A stretch of 64,000 bases of DNA from Saccopteryx bilineata (GCF_036850765.1 NC_089495.1:69664410-69728409), one strand, 5' to 3'; shown: positions 23,339-34,524, numbered from the stretch's first letter. Notes: generated by a model not told the origin, from the sequence alone. Numbers and translations are program-made.

Positions 23339-23709
23339 GTACTGGCTGGTTGGCTCAGTGGTAGAGTTTTGGCCCAGCATGTGGAAGACTGGGTTTGATT
23401 TCTGGCCAGGGCACACAGGATAAGTGCTCATCTGCTTCTTCATCCTTCCCCCCATCCTTTCTCTCTGTCTCTCTCATTCCCTCCCGAAGCCAATGCTCCA
23501 TTGGAGCAAAGTTGGCCCCGGGGAATGAGGATGGCTCCATGGACTCAGCCTCGGGCACTAGAATGGCTCCGGTTGCAACACAGCAATGCCTCAAATGGGC
23601 AGAGCATCGCCCCCTAGTGGGCATGCCAGGTGGATCCCAGTCAGGTGCATGCAGGAGTCTATCTGCCTCCTCACTTCTCACTTCAGAAAAATACAAAAAA
23701 TATAATAAA
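23339..23709 (+). mobile_element. tRNA-derived SINE, long GGCCCTGGCTGG type
   Basis: Sense copy: 'ggttggctcagtggtagagt', decayed B box 'gggtttgatttc', one 'cgccccctagtgggc' unit, and an A-rich tail. Flanks 'taaaagtagaaagcta' (23323-23338) and 'taaaagtaaaaagcta' (23710-23725) are the target duplication with one mismatch. Confidence 0.93.
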
Positions 23710-24844
23710 TAAAAGTAAAAAGCTAAACTATATAATATAAATAACTTCAACATTAAATAGAAACTAATAATCACTCTGAATAAGCAATTCATAAGAGTTA
23801 CTATCACTTCATATATATACCAGGTTTATTTTTTTACTTATCTAATCAGTATAAAGTTTCACACTTTTTAATTTACACTACCTGTTTACATGTGTTAAAT
23901 TTTATCTTATCTCTACTGGTCTTATTTCATTTTCTATGACTTGCATGCAAATATAATTTCCCCAAATGTGTATTGTTCCTTTGTTGCTTTTGTTCTATGG
24001 ATTTGTGTGAAGTTGTGTGTGAGTGTGTGACTATACACATTATAGCTATTTATCCTGTCAGATATTAAAAACTTAAAATAACTAAATAAGTTTTAAATTG
24101 ATTTCTTGCCTTTTAACTTCTATGGTGTTTATTCAGATGTAAGTAACCTTTTTTTCTGAAATATGTATTCTATTTCATAAATATAGAATATATCTTTTAA
24201 ATGAAAACTTTCAGTAAATGTCTCTTTCCAATTTTTTAGCTATCTTTAATATTTACTTATTTTTAATTTTTTAAGTGTTGTTTTATTGTTTTTATAAGAT
24301 TTTAATTTCCAGTTGTTCTCATCAAATCAAGCTAATTTTGTATTTAACTTGTTTACTGTGGCCTTGAGAAATTAACTTGTTATTTCTGTGAGCACAAAAT
24401 ATCATTTAGGATTTTCATGTGGATGATTATGTCATCTGTGAATAAAAATATATGATTTTTTGTTTGTTTTTTCATTGTTCTTTTGCACTGGCAAGGATCC
24501 AGTGCAATGCTGAGTAGGACTGGTGGCAATAAACATCCTTGCCTTCTTCCAAAATTTGAGTTATAGAATTCAAAATTTTACTACTAAGTTTAACAATGTC
24601 TATAGGTTTTAGTAAAAATATATTGTGTTTGCTAGAACTTTTGTTTTTAATAATAAGTGTTGAAAATCAAATATTATCTTTGCATCTGTTATAATGATTA
24701 TATTTTTGTTGCTAGTTGTTGGTTTTAGGTGGTAAATATGGTGTATAACAGAAATTGATTTTTAAATGTTAAACCAACAATGCATTCCTGGCTTACATCT
24801 TACTTGAATAACAAAAAATATTTTATTATATTTTAAACCAATTT

Positions 24845-25275
24845 TACAAATTTACTGTCTTGATACAACGTAAATTTATTATCATACAGCTTATAGGTTG
24901 GAAGTTTGAAATAGGCCTTATTGGGCTAAAATCAAGGTGTTGGCAGTTTCTTTCTGGAGGCTCTGAGAATCTTTTCCTTGCCTCTTCCAGCTTCCAGAGA
25001 CCAACCACTTTAATTTGCTTTTGTCCCTCTTCCTTCATCTTCAAAGGCAACAACTTTGCATTTTTTGGACCATTTCTGTGTAATCACTTCTTCTTTTCTC
25101 TCTTGTCTGTATTCCCTTTCTACTTTTAAAGACCATTGCAATTACATTGGGCCAACCCAGATAAACTAAGGTAGTCATCTCATTTTAAGATCCTTAACTT
25201 ATAATCACATTTTCAAAGTCTCTTTACCATGTAAGGTAACATATTTTTAGTTTCCTGGGATTAAGATGTAGATGT
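24845..25275 (-). repeat. MLT1-like LTR (ERVL-MaLR), antisense
   Basis: Reads in the order 'gtaaatttattatcatacag', 'aaatcaaggtgttggcag', 'ccttgcctcttccagcttc', then 'gggccaacccagataaacta' and 'acttataatcacattttca', which is the reverse of the MLT1A-type LTR. No internal retroviral sequence accompanies it. It sits within the old L1. Confidence 0.6.
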
Positions 25276-25634
25276 TTTGGGGAGCCATTTCTGCCTCTCA
25301 GAAATTCTTTCATTTATCTGTAGATTTGATATCCTAAAAACTTTTTTTAAGGATTTTTGTGCTTATATTCATAAAAGAATAAAAGATATTGAGCTAAAAT
25401 TTTATTTTGTGAAATTACTTAAGCTGGTTTTTGTTATCAGGGTATTTCTAGCTTCATAAATTGTTTTCATGTTTTTTTTGCTTTCTGGGAGAATTTGTGT
25501 AAAATAAATTTCAATTAATCTTAAAATATTTGGAAAAAAATGACAGTTAAACCACCAATCCTCCTGATGTATTTTTGATTAGAAGGATTTAATTATGAAT
25601 TCAATTTAAGTAATAGATATGACGCTATTTTAGT

Positions 25635-26045
25635 TTGCTAAGGCTGCCATGGCAAAACATTACAGACTGGATGGGTTTAATAGCAGAAATTTATTTTCAC
25701 ATAATTCTAGAGGCTGAAGGTCCAAGATCAAGATGTTGGCAGTTTTGATTCTTTCTGAGGCCTCCCTTGTCTTGCATGTAGCCGTCTTCTCACTGTGATT
25801 TCACATAGTGTTTCCTCTGCTTGCCCAAGACCCTGCTATTTTTTGTGTGTGTCTAAATTTTCTCTTCTTATAAAGACACCAGACAGGTTGGATTAAGGCC
25901 CATCCTCGTGGCCATATTTTAACAAAGTTACCCCTTTAAAAGGCCTTCTCTCCAAATACAGTCACATTCTAGAGTACTGGGAGTTAGTGCTTCAATATAT
26001 AAGTTGGGGAAGGGTTTTATGACACAATTAAGCCCATGATGGAGA
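25635..26045 (-). repeat. MLT1-like LTR (ERVL-MaLR), antisense
   Basis: Well preserved: 'gtttgctaaggctgccatgg', 'gcagaaatttattttcacat', 'ccaagatcaagatgttggca', 'cttataaagacaccagacag', 'gtcacattctagagtactgg', 'gacacaattaagcccatga'. This is the reverse of the MLT1A-type LTR and lies within the old L1, so it is younger than that L1. Confidence 0.75.
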
Positions 26046-26627
26046 GACCATTGGTATTATTTATTTTATATATTTATTACATGTTTATTATTTATGTGAC
26101 TGTCTTTTGGCAATTTACTTCTTTCAAGCAATCTTTCCAGTTGTAAGATTTATTGGTTTAAAATTATTATAATGTTTCATTAATATTTTCTTATTATCTG
26201 TATAGTCTCTAATTATGTGACTTTCATTTCTGACATTGATGATTTGTGTGTATTTTTCTCAGTCATTCTGAGTACAGATTAATCAATTAAACTGACTTAT
26301 TCAGAGCATCAAATGTAAGTTTCATTAAGTTTTTTTCCTAACATTTCTCAGGGTTTTTACTGATACCTGCTTTTATTTTTTTCCCCTGATTTCTGCTTAC
26401 ACTGTAATTAGTTTTCTCTTATTTTCCTTGTCTCTTACTCAAATATTTACATGCCCTGCATTCTTTTTTGTAACATCATTTTCTTTAATGTAACATCATT
26501 TTCTTTCGGCCTGATAAGATGAATATATATATTGTTTTACACATTTCACCCCCCCCCCTCAATTTTTAGACTTGAGTAGTTTATACTTTTCCAAAAATTT
26601 GAGGCCCTTTCTAAAGATTTATTGACT

Positions 26628-27018
26628 TGTTGGTATAGTTCCTTTCTCTCTGTTGTGCTGCCCCCAAATTCTAGCCACTTGGTTTCCCTAAATTCTGACC
26701 TTTACTGTCTATGAGAGGGCCAAGCAGTGTTTGATTTTTCCCTTGCCTTTATTTAATCCTGGTATAAGGCCAATGGCTGCCGCCATGGACATGCAGGTTC
26801 ACATTGGATTTGGGCAGATGGTAAAGGAACTGTGGAGCCAGAAGATGGTGGGCCATTCTCTCTATTAAAGTCTCATAGAGGCGGACCAGCAAACAGGAAG
26901 ACCACTTCCCTCTCACTCAGGGCTCCCAATCCCCAACACACAGGACCTCATCAACCTCAGTACTCCCAAACCAAACAGGTCTCGCTGAAATCTCAGGGTG
27001 TCCAGGCCCCTTAACGTT

Positions 27019-27060
<42 letters not shown>

Positions 27061-27311
27061 CTCTGAGCAAAACAGGTTGGGGGAAAAAAGCCCTTCTCTA
27101 GCAAACAATAGCAAATAATGGCCCCTCTTAAGCAGGAAGGTAACCCATAATTTGCAATCTGCCGCCCTAAGGGCAAGCACCCATAGCCTTCCAGAAACTA
27201 TACATACATGCGCTACCCCAATACAATGCAAAATACAACTGAACAAACCTAAACTTATCCAACACCTGCAAATTGACCTAGGAAAAACACGGGGTATTTG
27301 TAGTGGTCACA
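26628..27311 (+). mobile_element. Solo LTR of an endogenous retrovirus (candidate)
   Basis: A 684-bp block starting TGTTGG and ending GTCACA, with flanks 'attgact' and 'attgctt' (5 of 7 matching). Possible LTR signals in sense are 'cctggtataagg' near 26758 (TATA-like) and 'ctctattaaagtc' near 26863-26875 (polyadenylation signal variant). A TC microsatellite sits in the downstream part. No internal viral coding region is present. Ends are provisional; family not identified. Confidence 0.5.
27020..27059 (+). repeat. (TC)n microsatellite
   Basis: About twenty CT units inside the candidate LTR. They generate the long R-E runs in the reverse open frames. Confidence 0.95.
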
Positions 27312-27425
27312 ATTGCTTCTCTTCTTTCAAGGATCACCCTCTTGTTCTGTTTATTATTTAAAATCTCTGAAAATCAATGCATCATATTTTTTATTTTCTT
27401 TTTCTATATTTTAAAGAGAAAATGT

Positions 27426-27590
27426 CATCCTGGTGGGTTAGCTCAGGTGAGGGCATCATTCTGATGCACCAAGGTTGAGGTTTTCATTCCTGGCCAGGTC
27501 ACACACAAGAATCAACCAATAAATGCATAAATAAGGGGAACAACAAATTGATGTTCTTCGCTCTTTTTCTCTCTGTCTCCGGTTTTGCAG
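27426..27590 (+). mobile_element. Old tRNA-derived SINE, sense
   Basis: 'cctggtgggttagctcaggtg' (A-box region), 'aaggttgaggttttcattcc' (B-box region), 'tggccaggtcacacacaaga' and a pyrimidine-rich right part. The wide divergence suggests an older family than the GC-rich copies. Confidence 0.7.
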
Positions 27591-27667
27591 TTACCTCCTT
27601 TTTGCCCCAGAGCGCCTATGCATGGAAGTAACTCTCAAAATATCAATTTGGGGTACTGTTGGTAATA

Positions 27668-27831
27668 TTATTTTTTTTTCTTTTATTGATTTCATTCTCA
27701 GAGAAAGAGAGAAATATCAATTTGTTGTTACACATACTGGTTGATTCCTGCATGTACCCCACTGAGGATCAAACCCACACCCCTGACACACTGGTAAGAT
27801 GCTCCAACCAACTGCACTACCGGGCTAGGGC
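27668..27831 (-). mobile_element. Old tRNA-derived SINE, antisense
   Basis: Starts with 'tttattgatttcattctcag' and 'agaaatatcaatttgttgtt', and ends with the antisense boxes ('gaggatcaaacccacacc', 'ccaaccaactgcactaccgg'). It is the inverted partner of the copy at 27426, about 80 bp away. Confidence 0.8.
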
Positions 27832-27954
27832 AGTGATATCATTGATTTAGTCAAAAGGGTAGTGGGAAAGTTAAGTGACATCTAATCACAAGTTATACCT
27901 GTGACCGCAATTTCTCTCAGATCAGGGTTTTGTTTTTTATTTGTTTTTGTTTGT

Positions 27955-28305
27955 TTGTTTTAATAGAGCAAAACATGGTTTTTTATGTTGAAATTTATTT
28001 TTATCATGGTAAAACACCAATAACATAAAATTTTCCATTGCAACCATTTTTTCAGTGTATATTTCAGTGTGATTAAATACATTCACTATGTTTTATAACC
28101 ATCCACACTATCCATTTCCAGAGCTTTTAAAATCATCCCAAATAGAAACTTTTTACCCATTACACTATAACTCTCCATATCTCCTCCCCCAACCCTTGAT
28201 AATCTTTATTCTACTTTCTGTCAATATGGATTTGCCTATTCTAGAGACTGCATAAAGTGGAGACATACAATATTCCACAAAAACTCAGGCTTTTTCTTTT
28301 CAAAT
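27955..28305 (-). mobile_element. Old L1 3' end, antisense
   Basis: 'attaaatacattcactatgt', 'ataaccatccacactatcca', 'gagcttttaaaatcatccca', 'taactctccatatctcctcc' and 'ggatttgcctattctagaga' occur in the order of an antisense L1M 3' UTR. Confidence 0.65.
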
Positions 28306-28554
28306 CTTATTATTGTAGCTAATCTCACGTTTTACTGTTTTGACAGTAGGGGTTTTTAGGTTGGCTGAATACTAGCCCGCTCGGGCTTAAGAATTTTTGA
28401 GATGAGGAGACAGTTCTGTATTACCAGGTAGTCCTTAAACGTAATCACAAAAAAAAAAAGAGGCAGGGAGAAATCTGACAGCCACACAAAACAAAGAGTG
28501 ATGTTAAAGCAGAAGAAAGAGACAGTTAAAAATGGTGGCCTTGAAGTTTGGAGT

Positions 28555-28765
28555 GATGTCGACATAATCCAAGAATGACAGTAGCCACCAGAAACTAGAA
28601 GAGGTAAAAAGTAATATCTTCTCTAGATCCTTCCAAAATAGTATGATTTCAGTCAAATGAGACTGATTTCAGACTTTTGGAAGAGAACTACAAGAAAATA
28701 AATAAGTGGAGGTTGTTTTAAGCCACAAAGTTTGTGGTTATTTGTTACAACAACCACAGAAATCT
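28555..28765 (+). repeat. MLT1-like LTR, 3' part, sense
   Basis: 'gtagccaccagaaactagaa', 'gacttttggaagagaactac' and 'gttgttttaagccacaaag' (then 'tttgtggttatttgttac') match the 3' part of the MLT1A-type LTR in sense. Confidence 0.65.
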
Positions 28766-29084
28766 AAAACAGTAAAACAGGTTCTTAATCATTCATAATT
28801 TAGGCACTAAAAGTTATAAATATGTATCTATTTAAATATTAAGGATCATTTAAAATTATGTTTATACCTATTGCATACAAGAAATATTCAATAATTCTTG
28901 TCAATGATTTGTTTTTCTATTCTTATGACGGAATTAGTTTGGGAAATATAAAGGTTTACTCTTGTCTGCTCCAGCTTCCTTACCACCTACGTTACCAAAT
29001 ATGTATGATTTTTTACTTTAAGGATCTCTCAACTATGTCAACTTCCCTACAAATCTGTTAACAGTATAAAATACTGGCCTGTCC

Positions 29085-29500
29085 TCCAATATCATTCTCA
29101 TGTCTACTGTCCATCTGGAGGTGGGAGTAAACTTTCTAAAACCACATATCTGATCACACATTACTTTTAATTAAAATTCTGTATGGCTTCCCTTAATTTT
29201 CTAGTCAAATTTCAAAACCTTTACTTTAACCCAGAAGGCCACTTGAGTTTAGGACCCTGCTTAACAAACACTCTTATTTTATCCTGTTATTCATCTACCT
29301 CAACTCTAATTATACTTTTATTGCCATACTACAGAATTTAACCACTCCTGTTCTGTGCTGACCTAGTATTCTGTAAATACCTTTATTACAGTTATTAGCA
29401 CACTATGTTTATGTAAAAATTTATTTATTTAGCTGTTTTTGTCTAGTCTAATAAAAGTTTCCTTAGGATAAGGATTCCATGATTATATGAGTAAGTATGC
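29085..29500 (+). repeat. L2-like LINE 3' UTR relic
   Basis: 'tctgtatggcttcccttaat' with 'tagtcaaatttcaaaacctt', 'cccagaaggccacttgagtt', and a final 'ttaggataaggattccatga' follow the order of the conserved mammalian L2 3' region. It is strongly decayed. Confidence 0.45.
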
Positions 29501-30087
29501 TCAAAGAAAGTCAAGTGTGTGCTTTGTACTTATGTTTTTTAAATGGATGTTTTTGTAACAAGTAATGTTAAAGAAAAAATTTTCCAAAAATGTACAGCTG
29601 CTTACTAAATGAAGAAAAAGTTTTTGGTGCAATTAAGAACTAAATACTTGGTTAAATTATGACTTTGAAAATAATAAAAGTAAGCATGTAAAATTATTTG
29701 AAATGAGTGCATACTTATTTTGTATTTAGTTACTATTTTACATCGCTGACATTAAAGAAATACTTTTACTGATACATTTGTGTATTCCTGTAAAATAACC
29801 TATTTTCCTTCCAAAATGGAGTTGTCAACTTAGATTCTTTTTTGAAAGATAAAGCATCTAAAATATGTTTCCTTTAATTTTTGCTGTTCCCACTTCATTT
29901 TTCCTTTTATTACTTATATGGTAGATACATTGTTAAGATATTTTATGGCAAGGAATAAAGTTTTAAAAAGAAGGCAATCAATCCTATTTTAACAAATAAT
30001 TAGGTAATTCAGTGCCTCAAACAACAGGATTATTTTTATTATTCAAAAATTGTTTACTTTATCTGAAGAAAACAAAAAACACTAATT
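29501..30087. other. Unassigned AT-rich interval
   Basis: No gene or recognisable repeat. Confidence 0.45.
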
Positions 30088-30792
30088 TAAAAATATATTT
30101 GCACCCCTGTGTTCACTGCAACATAACTAGTAATAACCAAGATATGGAAGTAACCAAAGGTTGATTAAAAGATGATTGAATAAAGAAGATGTGGTATATT
30201 CACTGTAGGAACAACAGCTGTGTTAGGCTTGCTCACTTGCATTCTGCATATTTAGTGCATGAACACATGGCAGGCCCACGTGTGTACAGTCTGTGTAAGG
30301 CTACCGGTTCTTGCCCTCAGAGTGGATGGTGGATCTCTTGCCTACCACTGGAGGGGCTCTTTGGCTGTATGTTCACCTGATTTTGTGTGAAATGGTTTTT
30401 TCCCCTGCAGGTTTGCTCATCCACTATTTCAAGACTCTATTAAACAAGAATGGCCCGATGCTTTCCAGCTCCGCAATTTCTCTACCATCTGCCCAAACCC
30501 AATGTGGACCTGCCTGGCCTTGGCCACTAGCATCACATACACACAATAGAATATTATTCAGAAAAAAAAAAGTAAAAAAAGAATCTTGCCATTTGCAACA
30601 ACAAGATGAACCTAGAGGGCATTATGCTAAATGAAATAAGGCGGAAGAAGACAAAAAAATACCATATAATTTTATTTATATGTGGAATCTAAAAACAGGT
30701 AAATAAGGAAAACAAAACAGAGAGACCCATAGATATAGAGAACAAACTGAGGGTTGCCAAAGGGGAGTGGGGCTGGAGCTGGAAGCAAAAGA
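30088..30792 (+). mobile_element. L1 3' end, sense, carrying a solo LTR
   Basis: 'gcacccctgtgttcactgca', 'ccaagatatggaagtaacca', 'gaataaagaagatgtggtat' lead up to the LTR at 30204. L1 resumes at 30538 with 'tacacacaatagaatattat', 'aatcttgccatttgcaacaa', 'gatgaacctagagggcatta' and 'tttatatgtggaatctaaaa', and runs into a GGAAG-rich array that replaces its tail. Confidence 0.85.
30204..30537 (+). mobile_element. Solo LTR (endogenous retrovirus), inserted in L1
   Basis: A 334-bp block starting TGTAGG and ending CATCACA splits one L1 sentence ('gtggtatattcac' / 'tacacacaatag'). Flanks 'ttcac' and 'tacac' are a probable 5-bp target duplication with one mismatch. 'ctctattaaacaag' near 30436 is a plausible polyadenylation signal variant. 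There is no internal coding sequence; family not identified. Confidence 0.65.
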
Positions 30793-30935
30793 TGAAGGAA
30801 GGAAGGAAGGAAAGAAGGAAGGAAGGAAGGGAGGGAGGGAGAGAGGGAGGGAGGGAGGGAGGGAGGGAGGGAGGGAGGGAGGGAGGGAAGGAAGGAAAGA
30901 AACATGGAAGGAAAGATGGAAGGAAGGAAAGAAGA
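30793..30935 (+). repeat. (GGAA)n/(GGGA)n microsatellite
   Basis: About 140 bp of GAAG, then GGGA, then GAAG units. It accounts for the reverse PSLPPS-type and forward GREGG-type open frames. Confidence 0.95.
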
Positions 30936-30990
30936 AATAAAGTACTAAAGGTGGATCATATAAAAGAAAAAAATTGTTAAAGAAATAAAA

Positions 30991-31955
30991 TGTTAAAAAA
31001 TATTATAGCCAATCAATTAATTTCCTTGCTTTGCCTCCAAGTCTTCTCTCTAAACACTTTGCTCTTATCTCCTAACAGTGAGGTGCTCCTAGCCACTTTT
31101 AGTTTGGCAATGCCTCATTTGGATTAATGTTTGCTCAAATAAACTTTAAAATTTTTTTGAATAGTTTACTTTTGTGAAGGTTGTATTGCCCTACAAGGAA
31201 AAACAAACAAACAAACAAACAAACAAAATCACTGGTTTAAAAAAAGGTACATTTTAGGAACTAATTTTTTCTAAGTTAGGCTTTAGTACCTTAAAAGAAA
31301 GCAATATACACAAGAACAGATTTTACTGTGATGCTTAGATACTAAATAGCTGACCTAGTTATTATAGTTTAATTGTTCCTAATTATTATAGTTTATGACA
31401 GCACTAGCCTTGGCTTCTACAAAAGCATGAGCAGCATTGACAGCAGGAACACACATGATTTATTCATTAACAGTGATCTATAGCTTCCTGCATTTTAAGC
31501 TCCAGGCACTCACACTGTACAATGCCATGTCATTCAGCAAGAACTGATCTGAGACAGGAAGCACTTTAGCATGTTTACAGAAATATCTTTTAAAACAGAC
31601 TGAACTACTAGACAACCCACCTATAAAGCTCTGGCTCTAAGAAACTTGGGTAAAAGATTATCACTCCACACTCACGAAAATCAATTTTGGAGACTGACAG
31701 TTGTTCCAGACGGATATTGGATTTCTTTTTCTTTTCTTTTTTTTTTTCATTGAATTGAATTTCCTGGAGGCTGTGAATATACTAACATTCACCAGGTGCT
31801 TTTTTCTGACTCTAACTGGTAATTTTTAAAAAGCCATTAAATACCCCTTTTATATTTTTATAAAGTATCCTATGTATACAATAGAGAACATTGTTATTGA
31901 TAGTTGTTTACAAAACCAACAACTGATGACAGGCCAACCTGATAACTTTCATACA
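30991..31955. other. Unassigned interval with a (CAAA)n run
   Basis: A short (CAAA)n run is at 31200-31227. The rest is unassigned; no gene seen. Confidence 0.45.
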
Positions 31956-31957
31956 TA

Positions 31958-32170
31958 AATAATAATAACAATAATAATAATGACTAACATTTATTTGAAC
32001 ACATAAATTGTCCCATTTAATCCTCAACTGAAACTGTAAAATTCATATCTCTGTGTTATTTATTGATAGCCTACTGAGGCGAAGATATTTTGAGCATCTT
32101 GCCCAAAGCGACATAGAACTTCCTAGAATTAGACATTATATGATCAGAGTGCAAGACCTGAGTTGACCAT
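31958..32170 (-). repeat. MIR SINE, antisense
   Basis: 'aataataatgactaacattt', 'tcccatttaatcctcaactg', 'catcttgcccaaagcgacat' and 'gatcagagtgcaagacctga' follow the antisense MIR order well. Confidence 0.8.
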
Positions 32171-32174
32171 CACT

Positions 32175-33690
32175 GTTAAACTGTATTTTTATTTCTAGCA
32201 TTTCTTCAATTCCAGGAAATAGCACAAGAGTCTATCACCCAAATGACAGAAATCATTTCTATGTAAATTATTTACAAATTTGTCTCCAAATCTGAACACC
32301 TTCCTGCACAGCTACCTATATTTCCGAATGCCTAAAATGCTCTTACAGCACAAGTACCTGCTTATACTCACTTTGCAACTACCTTCATGTGCTCTCAAAT
32401 GCTTCATCTTTTCTTCTAATTCAGACTCCAAACAAAACTTATAATTAATCTTCCTGAAACCTCAAATTGAATCTTCTCTTTACCTGTGCAGCCACCATTG
32501 AGAGAACAGAGGAGCTGTGGCTGTTGGGCCACGGGACAGAACATGGCTTTGGCAGTCATAATGAAGGTAAAACCATGGAGCTTGTAATCCTCTCTGCTTT
32601 CCTTCACGTTTGTACCCGCCTCCTAATTCCAAATGCATACACAGGTGCTCGACTCTGGTGGGTCACGCTCTTCTCCATCCTCATTGTAAACATATGCTCT
32701 TGGAAAAAGATCTGGTAACAAAAAATTAACAAATAAGAGAACAAACAACGGTACAAACAGCGTTAACATTTACTTGTAATCCTTTCCTTCTGTATTTGAA
32801 TTGGAAGAAGGGACTAAAAATACAGCTCTAAGAATGGAATCGTATTCATTACAAAGCCAATGGGCAGAGATTTGACTGATCTAAAGAGCCCCTTGCTTAT
32901 CTTGCCTTACACTCTTAAGACATTGATAGATACTTTCTCATTAGCACATTCTCAATAAAATATTGAGACAAGAGTAGAGAAGTTTGGATGGAAGAGTCCT
33001 CCAAGGGGTATGGTACACAGTGATGATGGATGTCATTGAACAATGACTGAAAGAGCTACTAGAATGTCAGAAATGTTGTTTCTTTGAGAATCTCCAAGGG
33101 ATGGATAGATTCGAAGTAGTTGGTGCAGAAGCAAGTGAAAAAACAATGTAAATTTGCACTTTACATGGATTATCAGGAATTCTAAAAAAGCTGGCAGTAT
33201 AATCGTTCATAACATGACCTAGTAATATTAGAATTTTAATACTGCTATGCCCTCCTGAGCACTTCTTGATAAATTTTTTCAAGTATACAGATTTGCCTGA
33301 AAATAAATGTGCTCACCTAGGGATTTAGTGCTTCTCAATAGTCTTTTATTTTTCTTAGGCACTTTCCTTTCTTACTTCCTCAAAACTTATTTCAAACCTT
33401 TTGTTTTTCTATAACTCTCCTATTTAAATCTCTTTCTCTACCTTATTCAAAGAAAACTGTCTTGGAGAAAACAGGTGATCACTGTTTGAACTATTTCAAG
33501 TTCTTACCCCAAATTTACAAATATACCTGTACTCACATCTATCAAATATTTTCTTTTGCAGTCTTAGAAAGAATAAGATATACTTTTGTTGTTTAAAATT
33601 AACTTTCCCAGAAGTGTAACTCATATCACACTTTCCCAACTGCTGAATTACTTGGCTTCATCAATTTTCTCCAGTCACTACTGTAACCGC
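32175..33690. other. Unassigned interval, no gene seen
   Basis: Moderate complexity. An 83-codon forward frame at 32467-32718 is the only notable one; it has no family resemblance, no Kozak-like support and no splice context I can defend. Pyrimidine-rich sequence at 33340-33470 and 33600-33720 may be L2-derived. Confidence 0.4.
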
Positions 33691-33694
33691 AATC

Positions 33695-33995
33695 TATTCT
33701 ATTCTTGTTCATCCTCTCTGAAGTCTCTTTGACACGTCATGTGTCAGTCCTAACCTCCAGAACCTCAGAATGTGACTTTATTTGGAAGTAGGGTTGTTGC
33801 AGGTATAAATAGTTAAGTTAAATGAGATTATATTGTAGGAAGCTGGCCTCCTCATTCAGTGTGACTGGTGTGAGGAGAAGAAGACAGCCATGTGAGACAG
33901 AGACTCAGGAAGCATGCCATGTGATTACAAAGTTAGAGATTAGGGTTATGCAAATGCAATCCAAGGATGGCCAAAGATTCTCTAAAGAAATACAA
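33695..33995 (+). repeat. MLT1-like LTR, 5' part, sense
   Basis: 'agaatgtgactttatttgga' with 'agtagggttgttgcag', 'gttaagttaaatgagattat', 'cagtgtgactggtgtgagga' and 'gacagccatgtgagacagag' match an MLT1A-type LTR in sense. Confidence 0.7.
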
Positions 33996-34031
33996 CCAAT
34001 GGTAAGTACATAGATAGATAAATAGATTCAT

Positions 34032-34524
34032 CAGTAATTTTCAAACTTTTCATCTCATGGTGCACATAAACTAACATAAACTAATTACTAAAATTTTGTG
34101 AGACACTGAAAATATATTTTTTGCTGATCTGACTAAAAAAAAATAGGTATGATTTTGATTCATTCACACCCGATGAATTTTGTGTTGGCTGTTATTATTT
34201 TTTTAATCTGACAATCTAAGGAATAACAGGTCAGTGCCCTTGACTAAATAATCAAGTAGTTCATGTTTTAAAAATTCTTGCAGCATTGCCTGACCTGTGG
34301 TTGTGAAGTGGATAATGTGTCAACCTATAATGCTGAGGTCTCTGGTTCAAAACCCTGGACTTGCCCTGTCAAGGCACATATGAGAAGCAATGATTATGAG
34401 TTGATGCTTCCCACATCTCCTTCCTTTTTTATCTCCAGTCTCTAGAAAACAATCAAATAAAATCTTACAAGAATTTTTTTTTAAGAATACCACTGTGTGG
34501 TGGCACACTGGTTGAAAATTATTG
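34032..34524 (+). mobile_element. hAT-type non-autonomous DNA transposon with nested SINE
   Basis: The left end reads CAGTAATTTTCAAAC and the right end is its inverted form (GTTGAAAATTATTG). Internal text includes 'catctcatggtgcacataaa', 'gctgatctgactaaaaaaaa' and 'tggcacactgg'. No transposase frame is present. The 8-bp flanks match poorly (about 4 of 8), so the target duplication is weak. A SINE occupies 34284-34485. Confidence 0.7.
34284..34485 (+). mobile_element. tRNA-derived SINE, short CCTGACCTG type
   Basis: 'gcctgacctgtggttgtgaa', decayed B box 'ggttcaaaacc', 'cttgccctgtcaaggcacat', an A-rich tail with AATAAAAT. It lies within the hAT element and is therefore younger than it. Confidence 0.85.

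Larger units (their letters stand above)
22840..26600 (-). mobile_element. Old antisense L1, broken by three insertions
   Basis: Antisense L1 3' sequence at 22840-23338 ('tagttcattcatttaaattg', 'gcattgtttcccatgtcag'), antisense ORF2 at 24300-24840 ('ggattttcatgtggatgatt', 'atgtcatctgtgaataaaaa', 'caatgcattcctggcttac'), further ORF2 at 25280-25560 and at 26080-26560 ('ttcatttctgacattgatga', 'cagattaatcaattaaactg'). It is interrupted by a SINE (23339-23709) and two MLT1-like LTRs (24845-25275 and 25635-26045). The sequence is heavily decayed; no frame is coding. Confidence 0.7.

Noticed and set aside
23355..23807. 150-codon reverse open frame
   Set aside because: Runs through the antisense of a SINE and its flank; the core peptide matches the other SINE frames.
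24845..26045. A provirus bounded by two LTRs
   Set aside because: The two MLT1-like LTRs differ strongly in decay, and the sequence between them is antisense L1, not retroviral.
32467..32718. 83-codon frame with a hydrophobic C-terminal part
   Set aside because: No recognised domain, no splice or promoter support; length is within chance.
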